Source: Thainema sp966674685 (GTDB taxonomy: Bacteria > Cyanobacteriota > Cyanobacteriia > Phormidesmidales > Phormidesmidaceae). Taken from it: a stretch of 64,000 nucleotides of DNA. The position numbers and the translations under genes were made by a program. Of the stretch, positions 50,045 to 60,103 are shown piece by piece. Location of the stretch: positions 7,158 through 71,157 of the forward strand of contig CBKWJC010000025.1 in assembly GCA_966674685.1 (NCBI GenBank), in the 5' to 3' direction. The first letter of the stretch is position 1. Every line of letters begins with the position of its first letter. Under the pieces are notes generated by a model that did not search any database, was not told the DNA's origin, and saw only the letters and a list, made by a program, of their open reading frames with translations.

Positions 50045-52132
50045 ATGAAGATTTTAGTTGCAGACCATGATGAATTCGTTAGGGTGCTCCTGTCGAAAAC
50101 ACTTAACAGCTATTCCCATACGGTTGAAGTCGTTGGCGATGGTCAAACAGCTCTTGAAATGGCAACTACTTATTCCTATGACTTGATCATTTCAAATGTT
50201 TTGCTACCCGGATTAGATGGCATCAGTTTATGTCAGCAACTGCGGGCTAGAAGAGATGGCACTCCAATTCTGCTACTGACTGAAAGTGATACTCCTACTG
50301 GAGTTGCGGCAGGCTTAGATGCTGGAGCTGATGACTACATGATCAAGCCGCTGGATTTGGTAGAACTCGTGGCGCGGGTGCGGGCGTTGCTGCGCCGCAA
50401 AGATTTAGCATTGGTGCCAACTGCAATTACCTGGGGCAATTTGCGCCTTAACTCTGATTCGGCGGAAGTGATGTACCACGACCAACTGCTGTCGCTGACG
50501 CCGAAAGAATATGGCTTATTAAAGTTGCTGATGCAGCATCCACAACGAGTATTTAGTCGAAGTGTAATTCTCGATCTGATTTGGTCATCTGAGGTAAATC
50601 CAATCGAAGGAACGGTGACTAACCACATTAAAGAACTGCGGCAAAAACTGAAAGCGGCTGGCATGACAGTAGACATCATTGAAACCGTTTATGGTTTGGG
50701 CTATCGACTAAAGGCTCCCCCTCAACCAGAAACACTGTCTCCCGAGAAAGCGTTAGTTCCCAAAGTAGCTAGTCCAGCCACTGATCCGTATGCTAATCAG
50801 CCGATCAATCCGTCCGCTAATCAAGATGCCAATCAGTACGCCAAAGTAATGATCGTGGATGACGATCAAGCGACTTTAGATGCGCTGGACTATTTGCTGT
50901 ATCCTTGGGGCCTACAGGTAATTAGCCTCAGCCAACCGGAGCGCTTTTGGGATGTTCTAACTACCGCAACTCCAGATTTGCTGGTGCTTAATCTGGAACT
51001 GCTAACGTTAGACAGTCTTGATTTGTGCCAGCGTGTACGGCAGGACAAAGCGTGGGGAGATTTGCCCATCGTCGCGATCGCAACCAATACACATGCAGAA
51101 TCAGTGCAAAAGATGTTTGTGGTCGGGGTGGATGACTTTGTCAGTAAGCCCATTGTCGGGCCGGAGCTAGTAACCCGTGTGGTGAGTCGTCTTGAGCGCC
51201 TTCGCTATCGGGATCAAGCACGAACTCAGCTAGCTCAGGTTCCTCAGACTCAGCCCGCGATCGCAGTTAACGATCAGGTTAATAACCGTGCAGCAGCTAA
51301 ATCTGCCTCTGCCGCAATGGCCTATGCCAATCTGCTGTTGGTGGATGACCAGCCGGACAACCTGCGTGCCCTGGCCGCTATTTTGAATGGACAAGGCTAC
51401 AAAGTTCGCAAAGCAATCAGTGGTGAGATTGCCCTGGATGCGATCGCAAGTCTGCCGCCCGATCTGGTTTTACTAGATGTCAAGATGCTAGGGATGAATG
51501 GGTATGAAGTCTGTGCAACCCTGAAAGCCAATGAGCAAACTCGCCACATTCCGGTTATCTTCTTAAGCGCCTTGGACAATACGGCTGACAAAATGAAGGC
51601 GTTTGCTGTGGGTGGAGCCGATTACATCACCAAACCGTTTCAAGCCGAAGAAGTGTTGGCCCGCGTGAAGCATCAGTTAGTCATTCAACGACAGCAGCGA
51701 CAACTGGCCGAACGTAATCGCCAAGTTCAACAGGCTAGAGAAATGTTACGCGAGAGCGAAATACAATTCCGCACGGCCTTTGAGCACCTTGCGATCGCAG
51801 TTGGCTTCATTGGCCTGGATAACAGTTGGCTCAAGGTAAATCCAGCCCTTTGCCAATTGCTCGATCATACAGAAGCTGAGTTACTGCATCAGACAACTAC
51901 AGCCTTCATTCATCCAACCGATGCAGACCAGTGGCAGCAATCCCTTCAACACCTGATCAGCAACAGCAATCACACCCAGAACCCGAACCAAAACAGCAAT
52001 AATTACTGTCGCTTGACCATACGCTGCGGCGGTAACTGCGATCGCAGTATTCCCATATCCGCATACCTATCCTTGGTTTGTCGCGAATCAGGACAACCGC
52101 TTTATGTTTTGGCTCAAATGCAAACTCTTTAA
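50045..52132 (+). CDS. Multi-receiver OmpR-type response regulator with PAS tail
   Basis: 695 residues from the ATG at 50045 (the frame opens at 50006 but MKILVADHDE is the natural start). Order: receiver 1 (~1-118), OmpR winged helix (~125-222, LTPKEYGLLKLLMQHPQRVF; VYGLGYRLK), receiver 2 (~265-380), receiver 3 (~430-550) and a PAS domain (~575-690). Receiver 1 has ISNVLLPG and receiver 2 VLNLELL where the phospho-Asp should be, so both have Asn and are pseudo-receivers. Receiver 3 keeps LLDVKM. DNA binding plus a non-phosphorylatable front receiver suggests an unusual control mode. Confidence 0.9.
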   Translation: MKILVADHDEFVRVLLSKTLNSYSHTVEVVGDGQTALEMATTYSYDLIISNVLLPGLDGISLCQQLRARRDGTPILLLTESDTPTGVAAGLDAGADDYMIKPLDLVELVARVRALLRRKDLALVPTAITWGNLRLNSDSAEVMYHDQLLSLTPKEYGLLKLLMQHPQRVFSRSVILDLIWSSEVNPIEGTVTNHIKELRQKLKAAGMTVDIIETVYGLGYRLKAPPQPETLSPEKALVPKVASPATDPYANQPINPSANQDANQYAKVMIVDDDQATLDALDYLLYPWGLQVISLSQPERFWDVLTTATPDLLVLNLELLTLDSLDLCQRVRQDKAWGDLPIVAIATNTHAESVQKMFVVGVDDFVSKPIVGPELVTRVVSRLERLRYRDQARTQLAQVPQTQPAIAVNDQVNNRAAAKSASAAMAYANLLLVDDQPDNLRALAAILNGQGYKVRKAISGEIALDAIASLPPDLVLLDVKMLGMNGYEVCATLKANEQTRHIPVIFLSALDNTADKMKAFAVGGADYITKPFQAEEVLARVKHQLVIQRQQRQLAERNRQVQQAREMLRESEIQFRTAFEHLAIAVGFIGLDNSWLKVNPALCQLLDHTEAELLHQTTTAFIHPTDADQWQQSLQHLISNSNHTQNPNQNSNNYCRLTIRCGGNCDRSIPISAYLSLVCRESGQPLYVLAQMQTL

Positions 52133-52245
52133 AACATTACAAACCTTCTCGGTTTATTTCATTCCTGCAATAGATTTTCATACCATTATCAGTTCATTAT
52201 TTTTTCTATCTATGCTCAAAGCACAGTGATTTTTGGGAACTCTCT

Positions 52246-52443
52246 ATGACAAGCTGTCCGTGCTGCTCTAGCCAAATGTTGCGCCAGGTTCGCAGTCATG
52301 AAGTCCGTTGGTTTTGTCGCACTTGCTGGACGGAAATGCCTTCAATTAAAGAGCATTCTAATATTCTGACGACTTTAGCTGAAGATTTGCTTATTCATCA
52401 CCCCAAAGCATTGCTTTGTCCGCTGCTTAAAAGTATGGCTTAA
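52246..52443 (+). CDS. Small zinc-ribbon protein between signalling genes
   Basis: A 65-residue protein with CPCC (~4-7) and CRTC (~24-27), then WTEMPSI and helices to the C-terminus. Two CxxC pairs indicate a zinc ribbon. It sits in the 366-base gap between a multi-receiver regulator and a large hybrid kinase, all in one direction, and may be co-transcribed. It resembles the protein at 346-558 only in cysteine spacing. It may help fold or bind a partner of the kinase, but this is a guess. Confidence 0.75.
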   Translation: MTSCPCCSSQMLRQVRSHEVRWFCRTCWTEMPSIKEHSNILTTLAEDLLIHHPKALLCPLLKSMA

Positions 52444-52498
52444 TTCAGCAATACCAAAAGCTATAGCGACTTAGCTATATCCTGCCAATTCAAATTTT

Positions 52499-55400
52499 AT
52501 GGCCTATTCTACTAGCTATCAAACTCAATCACCAACATTGCTACACTTAGTTACTGACTATCAATTACTCTCTAGAAAGCTTAGCCTTGCAGTAATTTTG
52601 ATTGGCATTATAGCCATTGTGGGCTGGATATTGAACATTTCAGTATTCAAAAGTATTTTGCCTGGGCTACCCACCATGAAAGTTAATACAGCCTTGTGCT
52701 TTATTTTAGGTGGGAGTAGTTTATGGCTATGGCATCAACGCAGTATGCTTCAGCATAAACTTCAAACTAAGCCTCAGAACTCAAAACTCAGAACTCAAAA
52801 TTTAGTATCTAAAATCATCAGGCTTCTTATTGTTAGTTCTGCATTTTTAGTCATTTTAATCGCTTCATTAACTTTAATTGAGTATAGATTTAACCTCGAT
52901 TTAGGCATTGATCAACTGCTCATCGTGCAGCCAGAACCAGCAGACAGTATGGCTCTACCAGGTCGTATGGCTCCCAATACAGCCGCTACATTTTTATCAA
53001 TTGGCACAGCGCTTCTCTTGATGAGCAGCCATCGTACTAAGATTTGGGCCACTCAAAGCTTGGCAATCACTGCTTGGCTCATGAGTTTTGTTGGACTGCT
53101 GGGTCACGTCTACGGCAGCGCCTACTTCTATACCGCAGGTTCTTATACTGGAATGGCAATTCATACTGCTATTGCCTTTCAACTATTGAGTGCCGGAATT
53201 CTAGGTGCTCTATCTGATCGCGGATTCATGGCTCTTTTGACGGGTCATGGAGCGGGCAGCGTGATGATCCGGCAGTTGCTGCCCATGGGAATCGTGCTGC
53301 CGCTATTAGCAGGCGGCTTATCACTGACTGGTTATCAGCTCAAGCTGTATAGCCCAGAAGTGGAAGCAGCTCTGGCCAGCACGCTCAATATTATCGTGTT
53401 CGCAGGATTAGTCAGCTGGAATGCTCAATGTCTTAACCAAGTTGACCGGAGAAGAAGACAGGTTGAACAGGAGCTACAGCAAGCCAATATGCGCCTAGAG
53501 CAGCGAGTAGAGGAGCGGACAGCTCAACTGCGCCAAAGTGAGGAACGCCTCAGTTTGGCCATTCAAGGAGCGGGCATGGGAACCTGGGATGTTGATTTAA
53601 TTACGGGTAGAGAACTGTGGAATGATCAGCACTTCAAGCTGTTGGGCTATGAGCCTGTACCCAGTGGTGAGGTCAACCCTGAAATGTGGCAAAGCCGCGT
53701 TCATCCGGATGATTTAGAGCGGATACTCCAGGCAACAGAGCAGGCGCGGCAAGAGCGATCGCTATTTCATCCAGAGCATCGCGTGATTCGGGCTGATACT
53801 GGAGAAACCGTCTGGTTGTCAGCATTCGGTCGCTATTTTTATAACGAGATGGGAGAAGCCATCCGATTCATTGGGGTTTTCTTTGACATTAGCGATCGCA
53901 AACAAGCCGAACTGCAACTGCAAGCATCACTTAAACAATTAGCCGATATTGAATTTGCCCTTGATCAATCGTCCATCGTTGCCATTACTGACGATCAAGG
54001 CACAATTACCTATGTCAATGATAAGTTTTGCCAGATTTCGCAGTATTCTCCAGCCGAATTGATCGGACAAAATCATCGCCTAATCAGCTCTGGTCATCAT
54101 CCCAAATCATTTTTTCAAGCAATGTGGAAAATGATTTCAAGCGGTCAAGTTTGGCACGGTGAAGTTAAAAATCGGGCAAAAGATGGCACATATTATTGGG
54201 TAGATACGACAATTGTTCCGTTTCTAGGCGTCAATGGTAAACCCTATCAGTACGTAGCCATTCGTAGCGATATCACAGATCGCAAGCAGGCCGAAGATAA
54301 TCTCAATCAACTCAATCGGGAGCTAGAACAGCGAATTACAGAGCGCACGGCTGAACTGCAACACATTAATCAGCATCTGCAACACTATGCGAATGAAGTT
54401 GAAGATCTGTACAACAATGCCCCCTGTGGCTATCATTCCCTCGATGCAGATGGCAGGATTATTCAAATTAATAATACCGAATTGAAGTGGTTGGGCTATG
54501 AGCGCGAGGAAGTGCTTAATCAGAAAAAATTTTCTGATTTGCTGACGCCTAAAAGTTTAAAGAACTTTCAAGAAGACTTCGCTCAATTTAAACAGCGAGG
54601 CTATGTCAATAATCTGGAATTTGAGATTCTTCGCAAGGATGGATCTATCCTATTTACTAGTTTGAATGCTACGGGCATCAAAGATGCGGCAGGCCGCTAC
54701 GTCATGAGCCGCTCAACTCTGGTTGATATTAGCGAAAGGACGCGGCTTGAAGCCGATCGCAAACGGACGGAAGCTGAACGGCGCGAAATGCAGGTAGCGC
54801 TCGAAAATGCAGTCTCCGGTATTTCGCGGTTGGATGCCCAAGGCAACTATCTGTCTGTCAACCAAGCGTATGCGAGTGGGGCAGGTTATTCTCCCGCTGA
54901 AATGATTGGCACAGCATGGCAGAAAACCGTGCATCCTGATGACGTGGAGAAACTGAGCGCTGCCTATCAGCAAATGCTGCGCGATGGCAAGGTGGAAGTG
55001 GAAGCCAAAGGGATTCGGAAAGATGGTTCCCTGTTCTACAAGCAGCTCGTGATGATTGCGATCTACGATGAGCAGCACCAGTTCGTTGGCCATCACTGCT
55101 TTATGAAGGACATCAGCGATCGCAAACAGGCAGAAGAAGCCCTCCGCCAGAGCGAGGCAACCCTCCGCAGCTTTTTTAACAGTGATGCCATGATGATGGG
55201 CATCGTTGAGCTGTATGACCAGGATATTCGCCACATTTCAGATAATGCAGCAACGGCTCGCTTCTTTGGCACAACCCAAGCGGCGATGCAAAACCAATTG
55301 GCAACGGCTCTGGGCGTAACGCGCCAGCACATCGATTTTTGGCTTGATTATTATCGAGAAGCTCAGCAAACCCAGGCTCCGGTAAAGTTCGAGTATATTC

Positions 55401-57484
55401 ATGAAGCTCCAGATAGCCAAAGGTGTTTATCAGTAACAGTGTGTGCGATCGCAACTCCTGTAGACTGCGCCCCGCGATGCTCCTACATGGTTGAAGATAT
55501 TAGCGATCGCAAACAGGCAGAAAACGCACTCAGGCAGAGCGAAGAACGCTTGCAGCTTGCGCTAGAAGCCTCCGGTGACGGGCTGTGGGATTGGGATATG
55601 GCGACTGGCGACGTTTACTACAGTCCCCAATACATGAATATGTTGGGCTATGACGTGGGCGAACTCGCCAGCAATACCGAGACATGGGAGTATTTGACCC
55701 ATCCCGACGATCGATCCTGGGTGCTTGATATTCTCAATGCCCATATCCAAGACAGTTCCCAACCCTATTCCTTTGACTACCGACTCCGCACCAAAGCAGG
55801 AGACTGGAAGTGGGTGGCAGACTACGGCAAAATCGTTGCCCGCGATGACCAGGGCACTCCCCTACGAATGATTGGCACCCACAAAGATATTAGCGATCGC
55901 AAACAGATTGAACTCGAACTCCAGCAGGCTAAAGAAGCCGCCGAGCAGGCCAACCAGTCGAAGAGTCTGTTTTTGGCCAACATGAGTCATGAGCTACGCA
56001 CTCCGCTCAACGTGATTCTGGGGTTTACCCAAGTCTTGCGCCGCGACTCGTCCCTATCGTCTACGCAACATGAAACCATTCAGACCATCCATCGCAGCGG
56101 CGAACATTTGCTCAGCCTGATTAATGACATTCTGGACATCTCAAAAATAGAAGCCGATCGCACATCCGTCGAAGATAGCAATTTCGATGTGCTAGCGCTC
56201 TTACAGTCTTTAGAAAACATGCTGCATCAGCGAGCCGTATCGAAGAATTTACAGTTCTATTTTGAAATTGCTCCAAACGTACCGCAATTTATTCGTACAG
56301 ATGTCAATAAGCTGCGCCAAATCCTGATCAACTTACTCAGCAACGCTATCAAGTTCACAGAGCAAGGACACGTCAGCCTGCGAGTTTCGCTAGAGGCTAA
56401 TTCCAGGGAAGAGGGGATAGGGGATGGCAAAAATGAGACGTTACTGGATCAGGACGGAAGAAACCAGACAGGGGATGGCATCGAGGAACCTCTGGCAGGG
56501 AGCGGAGAAAATGAAACGGTTGGTTCCACACCTTTCCTCAACATCATGCTGCTGTTTGCAGTAGAGGATACGGGCGTAGGCATTGCAGAACATGAGCTTC
56601 AGACGATATTTGATGCCTTTGTACAAAGCCAGTCCGGAAAAATAACCACGGGCGGTACTGGATTGGGCTTAACCATCAGTCGTCGATTAGCTCGTCTAAT
56701 GAAGGGTGACATCTGGGTTCGCAGTGCGCTGGGACAAGGCAGCACCTTCATTGTGCAGCTACCCATTCAAGTTGTAGAGGAAGCTGATATTCCTCCTGTA
56801 GTGCCGCAGCGACAACTGATTGGGCTAGCGCCGGGGCAACCAGCTTACCGCGTTTTAATTGCCGATGATCAGCCCGAAAATCGTTCACTGTTGACGCGGC
56901 TGATGACCCAGCTCGGCATGAAAGTCCGAGAAGCAACCAATGGGCAGGAAGCTGTAGCGCTTTGTCAGCAGTGGCAGCCGCATCTAATTTGGATGGATAT
57001 TCGTATGCCCGTCTTAGATGGATATGAGGCGACGCGACAGATTCGGGCATTGCCGATCCAGCAAGTTCCCATTTTGGCACTGACGGCTCAGTCATCCAAT
57101 AGCGATCGCGATTTAGCACTTGACTATGGCTGTGATGACTATGTGATCAAACCTTTTGATGAAAATCTGCTGTATGACAAGATGGCCGAATTTTTGAAGC
57201 TGCAATTTGTCTACGCAGACCCCATACAAACCCCCAGTTTACATAGTTTACCGTCCAAGGCAATAACGCTAACGGCTGAGAGCTTTTCTGACATGCCAGC
57301 CGACTGGCTGAAGGCTCTATACAACGCGGCTCAAGCCTGTGATGAAGATGAAATTGAGCAGCTTCTTCAAGCGATTTCGGATGCTAATCCTACCCTCGCA
57401 ACCCAATTAAGTCAGCTAACTCATGATTACCAATTCGGACAAATTAAATATCTACTTCGAGAATACTGCGATCGTGAATCTTAA
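52499..57484 (+). CDS. Giant 6-PAS hybrid histidine kinase with receiver
   Basis: 1661 residues. The N-terminus has eight hydrophobic helices (~27-300), a MASE-like membrane sensor. Then a coiled coil and six PAS domains follow (starts ~350, ~480, ~635, ~762, ~885, ~1015), joined by DRKQAE linkers written with HIP1 codons. HisKA has FLANMSHELRTPLNVILGFT (His ~1166). HATPase (~1275-1425) has a ~45-residue Gly/Glu/Asn-rich insert. The receiver (~1448-1565) has WMDIRMP as phospho-Asp site, and the C-terminal ~70 residues are helical. It should sense several cues and pass phosphate inside the protein and perhaps to the next gene product. Confidence 0.92.
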   Translation: MAYSTSYQTQSPTLLHLVTDYQLLSRKLSLAVILIGIIAIVGWILNISVFKSILPGLPTMKVNTALCFILGGSSLWLWHQRSMLQHKLQTKPQNSKLRTQNLVSKIIRLLIVSSAFLVILIASLTLIEYRFNLDLGIDQLLIVQPEPADSMALPGRMAPNTAATFLSIGTALLLMSSHRTKIWATQSLAITAWLMSFVGLLGHVYGSAYFYTAGSYTGMAIHTAIAFQLLSAGILGALSDRGFMALLTGHGAGSVMIRQLLPMGIVLPLLAGGLSLTGYQLKLYSPEVEAALASTLNIIVFAGLVSWNAQCLNQVDRRRRQVEQELQQANMRLEQRVEERTAQLRQSEERLSLAIQGAGMGTWDVDLITGRELWNDQHFKLLGYEPVPSGEVNPEMWQSRVHPDDLERILQATEQARQERSLFHPEHRVIRADTGETVWLSAFGRYFYNEMGEAIRFIGVFFDISDRKQAELQLQASLKQLADIEFALDQSSIVAITDDQGTITYVNDKFCQISQYSPAELIGQNHRLISSGHHPKSFFQAMWKMISSGQVWHGEVKNRAKDGTYYWVDTTIVPFLGVNGKPYQYVAIRSDITDRKQAEDNLNQLNRELEQRITERTAELQHINQHLQHYANEVEDLYNNAPCGYHSLDADGRIIQINNTELKWLGYEREEVLNQKKFSDLLTPKSLKNFQEDFAQFKQRGYVNNLEFEILRKDGSILFTSLNATGIKDAAGRYVMSRSTLVDISERTRLEADRKRTEAERREMQVALENAVSGISRLDAQGNYLSVNQAYASGAGYSPAEMIGTAWQKTVHPDDVEKLSAAYQQMLRDGKVEVEAKGIRKDGSLFYKQLVMIAIYDEQHQFVGHHCFMKDISDRKQAEEALRQSEATLRSFFNSDAMMMGIVELYDQDIRHISDNAATARFFGTTQAAMQNQLATALGVTRQHIDFWLDYYREAQQTQAPVKFEYIHEAPDSQRCLSVTVCAIATPVDCAPRCSYMVEDISDRKQAENALRQSEERLQLALEASGDGLWDWDMATGDVYYSPQYMNMLGYDVGELASNTETWEYLTHPDDRSWVLDILNAHIQDSSQPYSFDYRLRTKAGDWKWVADYGKIVARDDQGTPLRMIGTHKDISDRKQIELELQQAKEAAEQANQSKSLFLANMSHELRTPLNVILGFTQVLRRDSSLSSTQHETIQTIHRSGEHLLSLINDILDISKIEADRTSVEDSNFDVLALLQSLENMLHQRAVSKNLQFYFEIAPNVPQFIRTDVNKLRQILINLLSNAIKFTEQGHVSLRVSLEANSREEGIGDGKNETLLDQDGRNQTGDGIEEPLAGSGENETVGSTPFLNIMLLFAVEDTGVGIAEHELQTIFDAFVQSQSGKITTGGTGLGLTISRRLARLMKGDIWVRSALGQGSTFIVQLPIQVVEEADIPPVVPQRQLIGLAPGQPAYRVLIADDQPENRSLLTRLMTQLGMKVREATNGQEAVALCQQWQPHLIWMDIRMPVLDGYEATRQIRALPIQQVPILALTAQSSNSDRDLALDYGCDDYVIKPFDENLLYDKMAEFLKLQFVYADPIQTPSLHSLPSKAITLTAESFSDMPADWLKALYNAAQACDEDEIEQLLQAISDANPTLATQLSQLTHDYQFGQIKYLLREYCDRES

Positions 57485-57542
57485 TTATCATCTTAATCGC
57501 CGCCTTAATCTTCACAACGAGGCAATATTAACAGGGAAGAAG

Positions 57543-59801
57543 ATGAACACCCAACCTAACATTTTGATCGTGGATGATCAGCCGGACAATATCCGGACTC
57601 TTTCTGCCATGTTGACTGTAGAAGGCTACAAAGTTAGAAAAGCACTAAATGGTGAAACCGCGTTAGGAGCCGTGCGGGCGCTTCCGCCCGACTTAATTTT
57701 GCTCGATATTATGATGCCGGAGATGAACGGCTATGAAGTGTGTTCAGCTCTCAAAGCATCCACGATGATTCAGGATGTGCCAATTATTTTTCTAAGTGCT
57801 CTATCTGAAATTTCAGACAAAGCTCAAGCGTTTGCAGCAGGAGGAGTAGACTACATTACTAAGCCATTTCAGGCCGAAGAAGTTCTGTTGCGAGTGCGTC
57901 ATCAACTGACCATTCAACAGCAGCGACGAGAACTCACTAAGCAAAATGAACGTCTGCAACGAGAAATTGCTGAGCGCCAGCAAGCAGAAGCAATTATTCA
58001 GCGACAGGTACAACAAGAGCGTTTGCTAAGCGAAATTATTCGTCACATTCGTCAATCACTTCATCTGGATGAAATTTTAGCGATCGCAGTCGACGAAATT
58101 CGCCACTTATTACACGTCAATCAAGTCCTGATCGTGCAATTCGATCCAGACTGGAATGCTAAAGTTGTTGCTGAATCGGTTGACAAAGCACCCTTTTCCT
58201 TATTGAATCAAACTTTTGATAGCCCATCCTGGAAAGGCTATTGGCAAGACTTATTCAACCATAATCAGAATAGTATCGATGCTGAAGCACATCCTAATAA
58301 TCTACAAGTTCAATATACTGATCTACTCATAAATTTTGATATCTGGTTCAACCTATCACTACCCATTATAAATCTAGATTTACCGTGGGGAATTATTGTT
58401 GCTCATCACAACTTTACATCTCGTCTTTGGGACGAATGGGAGCTAGAGTTTCTGCAACAGTGTACGGCTCAACTAGCAGTTGCAATTCAGCACTCAGATC
58501 TGTTTCACAATCTGGAGCAACAGGTACAAGACCGTACGGCAGATTTAAAGCAAGCTTTGAAATTTGAGACGTTGCTCAAGTATATTACCGACACCGTTCG
58601 CGATAGTTTAGATGAGCATCAAATTTTGCAATCAGCAGTAGATAAGCTCGCCAATGGTCTTGCCATCAATTGTTGCGAAGCCAATCTTTACAGCCCTGAT
58701 TTGACCATCTCCACCCTGGTTCACAAAAGTGAATCTTGCCAGTCTCCAGCCCTAGGAGAATCGCTGTCCGTAGCGACTGATGCACTGCATCAGCAATTGC
58801 TGAACCAACAGCTAATCCAGTTTTGCTGGTCGCAGCCTGATACTCTCCATCAACATCATGCAGGCTCTAACGTCCTGGCCTGCCCAGTCTTTGATGAGCA
58901 AAAAATATTGGGGAGTCTTTGGTTATTCAGATCAAGTGATAACTCATTTACTGATTTAGAGGTTCGGTTAGTCAAACAAGTTGCCAACCAATGTGCGATC
59001 GCACTGCGGCAGTCTCGTCTTTACCAAGCGGCTCAGGCTCAGGTTAGAGAACTGCAAAAATTAAATCAACTAAAAGATGATTTTCTCAACACTATTTCCC
59101 ATGAGCTTCGCACTCCTGTCGCTAGTATTAAGATGGTGATTGGTCTGTTAAGAATTACAACTAGCCAAGATAATTTTCTTTTAAAAGAGACATCGAGCAA
59201 GGAAGCAATTAACACAAATATACCTGCCACCAAAATTAATCAGTATCTAGACATTTTGCAAGAAGAGTGCGAACAGGAACTGAATTTAATTCAGGATTTA
59301 TTAGATTTGCAGAACTTGGAAGCAGGCATTCAACCACTCGATCTAGCACCAATTGAGCTACCAAATTGGATTAAGCATCTCATTGAGCCATTTGAAAGCC
59401 GCTATCTTACTCAACAACAAACCCTACAGTTACAACTTGCACCAGACTTACCATTGCTCACGACTGATTCTTTTTGTCTGGGTCGAATCATCACTGAATT
59501 GCTCAACAACGCATGCAAATATACGCCATCTGGTGAAACAATCACAGTTACAACTCAACGAATAGGAGAAACAGCTTCTATTCGCGTTATAAATTCAGGA
59601 GCAGAAATTCCAGCGGAAGCAATTGATCAGGTTTTTAGCAAATTTTATCGCGTCCCCAACAATGATCCGTGGAAGCATGGTGGAACGGGTTTAGGTTTAG
59701 CATTAGCGAAAAAAATGACAGAGCATTTAGGCGGAGAAATTCACGTAGAAAGTGCTAATCATGTAACTTGCTTCACAGTGACACTACCTTTAGTTCTGTA
59801 G
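57543..59801 (+). CDS. Receiver-GAF-GAF histidine kinase
   Basis: 752 residues from the ATG at 57543 (GGGAAG upstream; the frame reaches 57423 but would overlap the previous gene by 62 bases). Receiver (~5-125, ILIVDDQPDNIRTLSAMLTV; phospho-Asp in LLDIMMPEMNG), a coiled coil, a GAF domain (~165-320), a second GAF-like domain (~345-505), HisKA with DFLNTISHELRTPVASIKMV (His ~523) and HATPase (~625-750, NACKYTP, GGTGLGLALA). The receiver is very like receiver 3 of the 50-kb regulator, so part of this block arose by domain shuffling. It directly follows the giant kinase. Confidence 0.9.
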   Translation: MNTQPNILIVDDQPDNIRTLSAMLTVEGYKVRKALNGETALGAVRALPPDLILLDIMMPEMNGYEVCSALKASTMIQDVPIIFLSALSEISDKAQAFAAGGVDYITKPFQAEEVLLRVRHQLTIQQQRRELTKQNERLQREIAERQQAEAIIQRQVQQERLLSEIIRHIRQSLHLDEILAIAVDEIRHLLHVNQVLIVQFDPDWNAKVVAESVDKAPFSLLNQTFDSPSWKGYWQDLFNHNQNSIDAEAHPNNLQVQYTDLLINFDIWFNLSLPIINLDLPWGIIVAHHNFTSRLWDEWELEFLQQCTAQLAVAIQHSDLFHNLEQQVQDRTADLKQALKFETLLKYITDTVRDSLDEHQILQSAVDKLANGLAINCCEANLYSPDLTISTLVHKSESCQSPALGESLSVATDALHQQLLNQQLIQFCWSQPDTLHQHHAGSNVLACPVFDEQKILGSLWLFRSSDNSFTDLEVRLVKQVANQCAIALRQSRLYQAAQAQVRELQKLNQLKDDFLNTISHELRTPVASIKMVIGLLRITTSQDNFLLKETSSKEAINTNIPATKINQYLDILQEECEQELNLIQDLLDLQNLEAGIQPLDLAPIELPNWIKHLIEPFESRYLTQQQTLQLQLAPDLPLLTTDSFCLGRIITELLNNACKYTPSGETITVTTQRIGETASIRVINSGAEIPAEAIDQVFSKFYRVPNNDPWKHGGTGLGLALAKKMTEHLGGEIHVESANHVTCFTVTLPLVL

Positions 59802-60103
59802 CCTTACCTCCTGCTACCTCCTATTTTCAAACATCCTCTAAGAGGAGCCGAAAGACTTTGATAGGCAACAGATAACTTTTCAAATATAGTGGTTCTAGAT
59901 AAGAACGAGAGATTGACGACCATATTGCCAGCTCTGCCTTTAGTCAGATCCATTGCATGCGGAAAAACTTTTACCATTTGATGGTTTGTAAGTAGGGGCG
60001 AATAATGAAACAACCCTGCACTGTAGGGTGGGCTGAGCGTTGACGTAGCCTACAGCAATGTTCAAAGCCGCACAGAATACAACAAATAGCTTAAGCACCA
60101 ACT
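59802..60103. other. Intergenic region with MITE end
   Basis: No convincing gene; a 69-residue minus frame reads through a MITE end. 59885-59912 is a left end of the TATAGT MITE. The rest is unremarkable apart from a GCTGAGCG...TAGGGTGGGC fragment typical of cyanobacterial spacers. Confidence 0.45.

Noticed and set aside
59804..60013. 69-residue minus frame
   Set aside because: It reads through a MITE terminal repeat, has no ribosome site and resembles no family.
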